Below are positions 1 through 11,000 of a stretch of 45,975 nt of DNA, piece by piece. The position numbers and the translations under genes were made by a program. The notes under the pieces are model-generated. The model made no database searches. It saw only the letters and a program-made list of their open reading frames with translations, and was not told where the DNA came from. Numbering within the stretch: position 1 is the first letter of the stretch; every line of letters begins with the position of its first letter. The DNA is from a virus. The stretch covers positions 1-45,975 of IMG/VR virus record IMGVR_UViG_3300008110_000098; one strand, given 5' to 3'.

Positions 1-1989
1 TTGTAAAGTATCTTCGCATGAATAAACCGTAATAGTGACTATGACATATGAAGTGCCCAAAGAATTTGTAACGGCAATAGTTACAGTGTATACACCTTCT
101 GTAGTGGCTTTACCAGATATGATGCCACCTTGGCTTAATTTAAGTCCGGGCGGCAAAGTACCTTGATACAAACTAAAAGTCGGATATGGAGAACCACTTG
201 CGGTAATCTGGTAACTTTCATACTCACAAGTAGTGAAAATAGGATATAATTCATTTCCACCGGGTATATCTATGTCTGGAGCACCATCGTCTCCTCCGCC
301 TCCACCACCACCTCCATCTCCTCCACCACCACCACCACCACCACCTCCATCTCCTCCATCTGGCAGGCAAGTTGTGCTTACACTATAGGAAACTCTTATG
401 CAAACTTTGTCAATATTTACTACTTGTCCTTGTGCTCCTGTGAGCAAATACACTTTCCAAAAACCATCTGTCAGTGGTTCATCGATGAAGGCAGATAATT
501 TGGTGCCATAAGGAGGATCTGGAGCGGGGCTGCGCAAGTAAGCATATCCAGATCCTCTTGTGTTTTGGAATCCGTTAGCACTTGGTAAATATGTGCCATT
601 GCCCGGTAAAATTGGATAAATTGTTTGTGTTGCGCTGTCGGAGAAAGTGAAAGTAATTTTATTTGTAAGAGTTTTTTTGGTTGCCCCTGATCCCATCAGC
701 AAAACATTTTTGCCAGAAGGACTCTCTACAAGCATTTTTATCCAGCCGTAATCATATGTGTTTCCCAGCTGGAAACCATGCACGTTAACCGTGACATTGG
801 TGATTCTAGCTTGAGTTTGTGCGTCACAGCATTTTGTCAATGTAAAGTAAGGAAATGCTCCAGCCAATCCAGTTATTGAGCTTTCTTCCAAAATCATTTC
901 TGGAGTACATGTTATGCATAGATTTGAATCAATTAGATCAATGTCCGTATCAATACTAGTTGGTGTAATAATAATTTCGCTTGGCAAAACTGCATTAGAT
1001 GGCAAGAAATCTATGTTGCTGGGAATGTATATTGGCGTAAATGGAATTCTGCTGGGAATATTTAAATCATCTATCACAATGACTGATGGAACTACTATAG
1101 GTCCAAAACTTGCATCAACGCATGGCAAAACGAAAGTAGGCTGAGGAATTTGATCAGGTACAATGTTTGGAACATCGACTCCGTCATCAAGATTGGAATC
1201 TGTAGGAAAAGAAGGGATTGGAATTTCAAATGGCTGTGGTGCTGTAGCTCCCAAAGGCTGATTGCCCTCTTGTCTAATCAATCCGCTTATAGCCTGTTCA
1301 CAATTAGGATTTGTTACTGTGACTATAGGATCTATAACAGAATTTGGTGCATAAGTATGCACTCCAACTCTATCTGTGCTATTTGTTTCTCCATCGCCAA
1401 AATCTATAACGAAAGTATAGTTATCTCCAATAATATCAAGGGAATATTCTATTGTAGTTCCAAGAATATTGCTTTTTGATATTGTCGTATAATTAAAATT
1501 CACATCTGGGCATGCAAAATCGTCAACTATAGGGAGTAATGAGTTTACGCTACGTATTCTCCAGTCTAGTGTTGTTTTATCCGTGGTATTTTGGAAACCG
1601 ACAAAACTTTCCAAGTTTACAACTGATCTTGCAAGTTGATTGTGATGTTCAGCTAATACATATCCTCTTACATACGTCCCGGCACTATAAAAAACGGGTT
1701 TGTTGCCACCCATATTTCTAATGCAATTTAGTAAAGTTGATATCTTGTTGGTTTCAGCGTCTTTGGCAACGCTGGCATAGTAAATAAGTTCTCCATTTAT
1801 ATTAACAAATCCATTTTCAGCCCATATTTCTTCTTTGTTTCCAGCTACAGGGTTAATGTAAATAGTCGTATTGTATGGATCCAAATCCGCAGACAAAGTT
1901 GTCTCGGCAGTGTTGAAAACCTTGTACAAGGTTACATCAGAATCAAGGCCTTTTGGATAGTTTGTTAGTGGCGGATAAGACAATCCCAA
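1..1989 (-). CDS. Tail fibre/adhesin with P-domain, 3' end outside window (partial)
   Basis: Open reading frame of 663 codons that runs off the left edge, so the C terminus is missing. The start is TTG at 1989, preceded by AAAAGGTG. The same leader and TTG start occur in the 3,048-aa paralogue upstream. Residues 1-160 form the module shared with the next three fibre proteins (LYKV, GELIYY, EHHNQLARSVVNLESFVG). About 185-225 is PKD-like (FGDG). About 280-356 is a run of P-S-x-I repeats. About 393-540 resembles the P/Homo B domain of proprotein convertases (ESPSGKNVLLMGSG, later LSAF and DGFWKVYL). About 541-568 is a Gly/Asp-only linker, and 573-656 is a putative Ig domain of the He_PIG type (GTLPPGLKLSQGGIISGKA). 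It is probably a virion adhesin attached through the shared module. Receptor and full length are unknown. Confidence 0.75.
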   Translation of the reverse strand, partial: MGLSYPPLTNYPKGLDSDVTLYKVFNTAETTLSADLDPYNTTIYINPVAGNKEEIWAENGFVNINGELIYYASVAKDAETNKISTLLNCIRNMGGNKPVFYSAGTYVRGYVLAEHHNQLARSVVNLESFVGFQNTTDKTTLDWRIRSVNSLLPIVDDFACPDVNFNYTTISKSNILGTTIEYSLDIIGDNYTFVIDFGDGETNSTDRVGVHTYAPNSVIDPIVTVTNPNCEQAISGLIRQEGNQPLGATAPQPFEIPIPSFPTDSNLDDGVDVPNIVPDQIPQPTFVLPCVDASFGPIVVPSVIVIDDLNIPSRIPFTPIYIPSNIDFLPSNAVLPSEIIITPTSIDTDIDLIDSNLCITCTPEMILEESSITGLAGAFPYFTLTKCCDAQTQARITNVTVNVHGFQLGNTYDYGWIKMLVESPSGKNVLLMGSGATKKTLTNKITFTFSDSATQTIYPILPGNGTYLPSANGFQNTRGSGYAYLRSPAPDPPYGTKLSAFIDEPLTDGFWKVYLLTGAQGQVVNIDKVCIRVSYSVSTTCLPDGGDGGGGGGGGGGDGGGGGGGGDDGAPDIDIPGGNELYPIFTTCEYESYQITASGSPYPTFSLYQGTLPPGLKLSQGGIISGKATTEGVYTVTIAVTNSLGTSYVIVTITVYSCEDTLQ

Positions 1990-2010
1990 TTTTTACACCT
2001 TTTCTCGCAT

Positions 2011-2019
2011 TTATTTATC
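2011..2019 (-). promoter_or_regulatory. Late-promoter-like octamer GATAAATA before the partial fibre gene
   Basis: The minus strand reads GATAAATAA here, 22 nt upstream of the TTG start at 1989. AAAAGGTG lies between them as ribosome binding site. It resembles the T4 late -10 octamer TATAAATA and matches the element at 35796-35804 in sequence and spacing. Functional use is inferred. Confidence 0.4.
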
Positions 2020-2032
2020 CTCTATAATTGAG

Positions 2033-5000
2033 TTATTCATCAATCAACTCATTTTTATCAATATTAATTTGAGAGTCATTTGAAATAATTTTTAATTTAT
2101 TATCATTTTTCAGGCTATTATTGGCCATATTGGTTGGATCTTGGTATTCAATTTCAGAAATTTCCTTAGTATTTTCAATATTTTCAGGGACATTTTTGTC
2201 TACTTCCTCAGAAATATTGTCTGGCTTAACTGATAATATTTCATGAGTCTCTGGCGTATAATTCACATTTTGAGATGACTCAATTTTTTGTCCTTCAAGT
2301 TGTGGCAGAGTATTTGTGACTTCCATATTGATAAGTTTTGGCAAACCGATACCATCTTGATTTCCATAAGCCTTATATTTCATATCATAAATACTTGCAT
2401 CTTTGTATGATTTAAATGGACCAGCAATATAAATCCTAGCTGGCATACTTTCAAGACACACAATAGCGGTTGTATTGTTTTTACTTTTGACAATATAAAA
2501 GTCAAGTTCTTGTTGATTGGATTCATCGTCATAAGAAAAAGGTCTTGTGCAATTATTGGCTATGACCACGTTGTTTGAACAAGAATAATCAGGCACAGAA
2601 GGTATGCATGGTCTTACACAGCTGCTATAATCAAGATTCCATTTTCTTGTGTTGTCTGGATAGCTGATCTTACAACTCCAAATTGAATAACCATAGCAAG
2701 AGTCGCTCTTGCAACAGTCTTTAATGCAAGATTCTGCGCTATCGTATTCTCCAGTTATATCCTGAACACAAACTTTCTTATTACCAGTTGATACACAACT
2801 ATATTTTTCATTAAAATTGTCTGTTGTAATTGGTCTATTAGTCGTAAGATTAATGCCATATTTAGTAGAAACATTCATCGCAAAAGATCCGCCAGACTTG
2901 GGGCTGCTGGGATTGCAACTAGTTGTTACCGTTTGTGCTGCGCCTGTAGGAGGATTGACTGGCCCATAGCAATTGCAAGTAGTGCATGTATCTGAAGTTC
3001 TCACCCAAGCATATACTCCGGTCCCTGCTCCGACATAGGGAATTTCAAATGACGTGTAGCTACAGGAACCCGTGCATCCTGAGGTTGCAGGAGTAGCTGG
3101 CACAGGTGGTGGTCCGGGTAGTAACGGATCGCAGCTAGTTGAAGTTGTTTGGTTGTCTGCTGTGGGAATAGATTTGGGACTTGGACAATCGCAATTACCA
3201 GTGCAATACTTTCCGGCTAACCTCCATCCGTAAAGGTAGTGTGCTGGAACGCTATTTGTTGCAGCTATAATTTGTGAAAACCAATCGCATGTTCCACCGC
3301 ATCCACTTGGTGTAGGCGTAGGGGTAGGAGTCGGGCTGGGAGGAGAAGGCGGTGGAGGTGTAGGTACTGGTGATGGGACTGGAGTCGGTGTCGGTGTCGG
3401 AGAAGGCGCAGATGCTGGACTACTAGTAGGGGATGATGTAGGGCTGCTACTTGGGGATGATCCAGCCACACAAGACGTTGTGGTGACTTGTCCCTCAAAC
3501 ACTCCGCTAAATAAAGGATAATTACATGTGCAACCCACTGCGCATGGGACAGTGAGTGTCCATCCTAGAGAAATAAAACTCCATGTGTATGAACAACTGC
3601 CGCTACAACCACTTGGCGATGGAGGTGTTGGCCCCGGTGACGGTGGTGTTGGTCCCGGTGGTGATGGAGGTGTTGGCCCCGGTGGTGATGGAGGTGTTGG
3701 CCCCGGTGACGGTGGTGTGGGAGAAGGTGATGGTGATGGCGTAGGTGTAGGTGATGGTGATGGTGATGGCGTAGGTGTGGGTGATGGAGGACTTGGCACT
3801 GGAGGCCAAACACTTTCCAAATAACATGCTTTCCTATAATCATTTACACTATCAATTTCAGGGCAAGCCTGATCTACTGCAATTTTAATTGTATACCAAC
3901 CACGATCAATAGGCCCAAGCTGCCAGCCTAGTTCGAATTCGCTTCCTGTAGTTGGTAAGTCGCAGCCATCTTGAGGCAATCCTACATAAGCTCCAGCATC
4001 AAAATTAGGATACAAGTTTGACAAGATATATCCATCGTAAAGATTGTTATATTCCAAATCAGATACGTCATCCGCATAAGAGCCGAAATAAAATCTCACT
4101 AAACCTGCTTTATCTTGTGTGTTTTTCCAATAAAAAATATAAGAAATATCTTGTGTTTTGAAATTTTGACCGTCTGCATAAATTTGGTAGTATTGTAACT
4201 TTAACTTTTCAGAGTTTTGATTATATGGCTCATCACTCATAGTGGCATAGTTGTAATAAAGCTTATCTGATGGTGTGCCAGAAGATTTGTTTTGTTTCCA
4301 ACTCCAAACATCGTTTATTACAGGATCGCTACAGAAAATATTGAAATCTGGAGCAGCCCCTACTAATTCCTCATTAGGATATGTAAGTGCGGCACTAGAT
4401 GCCATGCTAATATTATCTCTGTTCCATCGAAATATTTCTGTGTAGGAAACAGTAGAGCCTGTATTGCCTCCGGAAATATATGTCTTGCAAATGTTGTCAG
4501 ACAATGTAGACATTTTCTTACGGGCAGCGGCAAGAAGTAATACCATAGATGAGCTTACTGTCTGAGTCGCATAAGCTATGACATCAGTAGTATTATACAA
4601 AGTGCTTCCACTGTTGCCGCCCATGAAGTATCCCGAAAGCCTACCTGATATTCCCGCTAGATTAGCCTTGGTATTTGAGAGCGTGCCAGATAAAAGCGAT
4701 GTCGTTTCTGTGCTTAAGTTGAAAGCATCAATAGAATCACTGTAAGATCCGTTATAACCGCCTCCAATGTATCCAAATAGAAATTCTGGATCGTATGATA
4801 CAGCTAGTTGAGATCTGGCGGCAGACAAGCTGCCTGTGCCTAAAACATTAAAACTGTCAGTTGGTCCAGTTCGCTGAATAATATTTAAATAACTTCTTGG
4901 CGCATCTGGCGGCATATTTGCGTAACGTAAATTACCATATCCGCCAAAAACATAACCCTGAGCAGTGCCTATGGATTTATTTGCTGGCATTGCAGCAGCA

Positions 5001-8000
5001 TTGACTACATTATAAGGCAGAAATTGTGAAGTATAAACTATTGAAAAACTTTCAAACCAAAAATAAGCATGCATGGCGCTGAAGGTATTTTCAGAAACAT
5101 TGCCTCCCACAAATACGGCTGTATCTCCTCTGGAAAAGCTAGACATGCCAGATCTTCCAAGACCAGAGCTAGAAACTACTGCTGTAGCATCGGCAAAAAA
5201 TATTGTTTGATATAATTTATCTGTATTGGTTTCAGCTGCGCTTCCAGTCATTACACCAGACTGGTATTTTCTGCTTGAATTCCACAGGACATTTTGTCTG
5301 CAAATTCTTGATATGCCTGTTGGAGAAAATTTGGCTGCGCTTAAATCTGCACTTGATTGAAGATAAGTTGAAGCAGTGCCAAAAGATGTTGCTTCAGTAG
5401 TTGAAATTATTGCGCTGCCATTGTAGCCGCCACAGTAATATCCCTTGGTAAATCGTTCGCTAGCAGCCGCAAAGTTTCTTCTTGGAACATCAAGATTGTA
5501 GCTCGAATCCAATGAAAAAGTTTCTGTTGCGTAATTAAGTATATTTACTGTCTTAATTGCGGCGCTTCCAGAGTTTCCTCCGCTAATAAATCCTGTTTCC
5601 ATACCGCTTAATCCAGCAGGGTATAGACGATCAACACTTAGCTGTATGAAAAGTGCGGAATTAATGTCGTTAATATATGACATTCTGTTGACACCGGCTG
5701 TGCCGCTCTTTGCGCTGTAATAGAAGCCTTTCTCCTCTGTGCCATCGATTGCTGCTCTTAAAACTTCGCCAGACAAAAGGGTTGCACTATTTATAAGACC
5801 GGTGACATCTATTGAGTAAGTCAGTTTTATCGTCGGATTAGCCAGTAAGTAACCCTTGTTTACGCCCGATGAAAGTGCTGTGCATCCTGTGTCGGCAGAA
5901 GTATAGCCAGTTATGTTTATTGTGGTTTGCGCTGTTGTTACATCTGTGCTATAGGTTATTTTGTCTGTTACAGTACTGGTGCTAACGCCAGCATAACCAT
6001 TTATTACATAACCTTTTTCGACATTGCCTGAACAACCGTAAGAACCATATCTTGAAGCTGTAAGATTTGCGGAACTTAATGTTAATCTTGTGTCAGTATC
6101 AAAAAGTATTTTGTCAGTAGTGGCAAGAGATTGTGGCGTGCCTATGATAGATGTAGCGCCGCCTGATATGTAACCGCCATTGCTTGAAAGAGCTACATTC
6201 ATCGGGCTTAATGCTGCCAAAGTACTTCTGGCTTGTGTAAGAGATGCTGTTAGTGAGGCTTCTATTGTTTCAGAAAAATAATTTAATTTTTCTGTTGTGT
6301 CATAAACGGTGTTGTCATCTACTTGGCCACCTGTAATGTATCCTTTAGATGTTCTTTCTGTAACTCCAGCAGCGTTATATCTTTTTTGCAACAAGTATGC
6401 TGTTGCAAGAGCAGATATTGTTTCTGATGAATATGCAAATTTTTCTGTTGTTGATGAAACAGCTGTTGACTTACCACCCAAGAAATAACCACTGTCGAAA
6501 TTTCCATCTATACCAGTAAGCAACTCCCTGCCTTCAGTTAATACAGCGCTCAATGAGTAGATTGTATCGAGCAAACTATTCAATTTTTCTATAGATGTGG
6601 TGATTGATCCTGTATTGCCTCCAGCTATATAGCCAAAACCAGCGATGCCATTATAGGCTCCAATAGCAGCCATGCTAGAATTTGCCGCATTAAGAGTTTT
6701 TGATCCGGTATATGATGATGTCAAGGTATTTGTCACATCAGTAGCGTAAGTTATTTTGTCAACAGTATTTAAAGGTGGCCCATTCATCCCACCAAGGAAA
6801 TATCCTTTGGATCTGCCTTCGGAAAATGACGATAGCAAATATCTTGGTCCAGTGAGACTGCTACTGTAGCTTGATGATAAAGTTTCGGTGTAATAAGTTA
6901 ATTTATCTGTAGCTGATGTATAATTGCCAGAAAAACCTCCTGCCACATATCCTTTATAAAAAGTACCAGAGCAACCAATCATTCCAATTTTTGACGTTTC
7001 TAAATTTGCTGTAGTAGCCGCAGTTGTAGTGTCTGTGCTATAAGTGATTTTATCAGCAGTTTTTACATATTTTATATTAGTGCCATCGGCAGTCATACCA
7101 CCCATGACATAACCCGTCAAACCACCGCTTATTGTTGGAGTGCAAACAACTACATTGGCGGGATTTATCAAGTCGGCCTTTATGGCTCCGACAAAGGAGT
7201 TTCCAGCAGTGACTTCCACCCATTTAAAACCATTGACTCCTACTGTTTGAATAGGAGAACTTCTGTTTATCAAACTATTATTGCCAAATTGACCATTTGA
7301 GTTTTTACCCCAACTCCAGATAGTGCCGTCTAGCTTAATTGCGTTAGTAAATGATGCACCGCATCGAGCTTTTTGCCAGCTGTTTCCAAAAGCTATGGTT
7401 TGAATAGGGCTGCTGGCATCACGTAAACTATTTGTGCCGAGTTGCCCATAATCATTGTTGCCCCAAACCCACATCGTATTGTCTGACTTGATGGCAGCCA
7501 TGTGATCTAGGCCGCATCTTATAGAAGACCAGTTCGAACCAAAAGCCGCAGTTTGGACTGGGCTGCTCTTGTGAAGAATATTTTTTTGGCCTAGTTGTCC
7601 ATTAGTATTTTTGCCCCAAGTCCACAAAGTGCTATCTTTTTTGATAGCTGCCGTAAAGTTATAACCAGTGGCAACTTCTTGCCAATCAGTGCCGTATGTA
7701 ATGGTTTGTATAGGAGAGCTTCTATGAATCAAATCATCAGTGCCTAGTTGTCCAAAATCGTTTCTCCCCCACATCCAAAGACTGCCATCGGTTTTTATTG
7801 CTGCTGTATGATGGCCTCCTAGCGATATTTTCGACCATGAGGATCCAAAAGCCGTTGTTTGAATTGGTGAGCTTCTATGAGTTAAGTTGTTTGTGCCAAG
7901 TTGGCCGAAGTCATTCTTGCCCCAAACCCACAATGTACCATCAGATTTAATACCAGCTGTGTGGAAATCTCCACTGGCTGCGCTTAGCCAGCTTGTTCCA

Positions 8001-11000
8001 TAAGCTATGGTTTGAACAGGAGAGCTTTGACTTTCATCAGCATTATTTCCAAGTTGTCCGTTTGTGTTATTGCCCCATGTCCAAAACGTTCCGTCAGCCC
8101 TGCAAGCGGAAAAATGCTCTTTGCCTGCCGATATACTAATCCAATCATCGCCGCCAGAGAAAATTGCAACTGGAACTTTTTTGTCTTCTGTAGTATCGTC
8201 TCCAATTTGACCGTATGCGTTGGCTCCCCACAACCAAAGATTAATTCCATAAGTTGGAGGAGGAAAAGGTGTTGGCGTTGGAGATGGAGGAGAAGGTGGA
8301 GACGGCGGATTTTCGTCAATTAATGCATAAGAAGTGTACGCACTGTTTTCTATAGCTCTAAATTTGTTTGGTGGAATTACTGTATTGTCGTAATAATTCC
8401 TGCCAAGGTTAGAATCATTTCCTAATTGGCCATAATAATTTCCACCAGTGTAATAAGCACTGGCAGGATCCCCTACAGCCTTAATACCTGTATAATTAAC
8501 TCCGCAGGTTACATCTAGACTCGTAGAAACAACAGATCCAACAAGAACTTGAACTGGAGAAGACCTGCTTACATAATCTGATAAACCCAACTGACCATAA
8601 CTGTTATTTCCCCACGCCCAAACAGTATTATTATCTCTAACAGCAACTGTGTGCCCTCTTCCGGGTTGTTCAAGTCCGGTAAAACCAGAAGCGGAAACAT
8701 CTAGCCAATTTATAGATGGAGCAAATATTATTACTGGAGAACTTTTGTGAACAGCTGTTAAATCACCTAGTTCGCCACCATCATTTCTACCCCAAGTCCA
8801 AAGATTGCTGTTGGAATCAATAGCTGCAACATGATAAGGGCCACAGGCTACTTTACTCCAGTTTACAGCAGCTATGACTTGAACAGGAGAACTTCTATGT
8901 AATACAGAACTGTCTCCTAATTGTCCAAAAGTATTCTGCCCCCACGTCCACATGCTACCATCAGTTTTTATTGCAGCGGAAAAATATTCTGCTGCTGCAA
9001 TAAATGACCAATCAGAACCATAAGCGATAGTTTGTACTGGAGAACTATGAAGTTTTGGATAACCGGATGCATCCTCATTTGTACCTAAAACACCAAAATC
9101 ATTTCTACCCCAAACCCATAAAGTGCCATCTGTTTTTAAAGAAACTGCGTGCGTTCTGCCACCGACTACAGATTGCCAGTTTTCTCCACCTCCATAAATC
9201 TGAATTGCAGAACTGCGCTTTGTTAACAACAGGCCATCTATTCCCATGACAGATTGCGATCCCCAAATCCATAATGTTCCATCTATCTTTATTGCAGCAG
9301 ATATATTTCGTCCTAAAGAAGCCCAATCTGTTCCTCCGATATACGACTGTACAGGGCTGCTTTTTGGCACATCTGTATTATCTCCTAATTCTCCAAATGT
9401 GTTGTATCCCCAAGCATATAAACTATATCCGCTAGATGGTGTCGGGGTAGGTGTGGGAGACGGAGGCGATGGTGGACTTGGCGGCGAAGGAGAAGGAGAA
9501 GGAGAAGGGGAAGGGGAAGGGGGCATGGGCACGGGAGAAGGCGGAACTTCACAGTTTGTAGTCGCTGTGTAGCTTATTTTCATGCAAGCTTTGCCTATGG
9601 TTACAAATGTATCACTTGAACCAGAAACAACCCATACTTTCCAATCACCTTTTGTTATTTCTTCATCTTGAAAAACTGATAAAGTAGTGCCATATGGTGG
9701 TGCAGGTGCAGGAGCTAAAAGAACAGCACGACCGGCATTTCTTAAATTCTGATTGAAGTTTGGAGAAGGTTTGTATACTCCAGAGCCAGAAATTTTGGGG
9801 TAAACAAAATTAGTTGCAGTATCGTCAAAAGTTAGTGTAACAATATCAGTAAGTCCAGCTGTGGTAGTACCGCTACCCATGAGCAAACAAGTATTACCGT
9901 TAGGACTTTCCAATAAAACCTTTATATATCCGTAATCAGTAGTGCCATTTATAGAAAAATCATGCAAAGTCACTCTTAAATTGTTGATAATTGAACTGGT
10001 GCTCGTTGCGGTATCAGGAGCACAAGTTTGATTTTCTGCTTTGGCTGGATACATTACAGCGATGCCACGTTCTAGCGAAAATTCTGGCGTACATGTGACA
10101 ACATAATTGCTGTAATCTAGATTTAAATCTGTGCTAATAGAAGCTGGAGTTATATTAATTGAACTTGGAAGATCTGGAAAATTACCGATGTCTATTATGC
10201 TTGGTAAATTAGGAACGTCCTCAAAAATGATTGCACTTGGTATTTTAAGTGGTGGATCAAGTGTTATAGAAGAGGGAACTACTATGGGTCCAAAGGGTCC
10301 AATGTCAAAACAGGGAAACACAATTGGAGGTACCTGAATTTCCAAATCCAAATCAGTTTGAGTATTGATAAAGAAATCTGGGAAACTCCCAAGGGTCGGA
10401 ATTACAATATCGGTGCCTAGTCCAACATTTGTTTGAAGCAAAGGATTAGCTTCTGGTTGATTTCTCTGTATGGCACTTACAATTTGATCACAATTAGCTG
10501 TGTTAACGTTTACAACAGGATCTATAGTGGTATTTGGAGCATAAAGATGTGTTCCAGTAAGATCACTTGAAGTTGATTGCCCGTCACCAAAATCTAGTGT
10601 GAATTCATAATCTGCGCCAGTTATCTCCAATGTATATTCTATGGTTGTTCCATTTACAAGATCTTGATTAACAACGTAATAATAAAATTCTATATTTATA
10701 CATCCGAAATCATCAGTAAGCTGCGCTTCTGATGCAATAGTCCTTATTCTCCAGTCTAAAGTTTTTTTGTCGGTGCTATTGATCTGGCCAACGAAATTTT
10801 CAACATTTACAACGCTTCTTGCCAACTGGTTGTGATGATCTGAAATAATGAATCCACGAATATTGGTGCCAGCCGGATTGAATTTTGGAGCATTTCCTCC
10901 AAGATTGCGAATACAGTTGTTTAACTGATTGACCTTGTTTGTGATAGCTTCTTTTGACACAGAATTGTAATAAATTAACTCGCCGCTAACGTTTGCAAAT

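Noticed and set aside
3613-3800. CRISPR-like array
   Set aside because: Units are contiguous and degenerate, with no unique spacers, and they encode a linker in frame.
3528-3843. Frames rich in G/D or H/R over the minisatellite
   Set aside because: They are alternative readings of the Pro-linker repeat, not genes.
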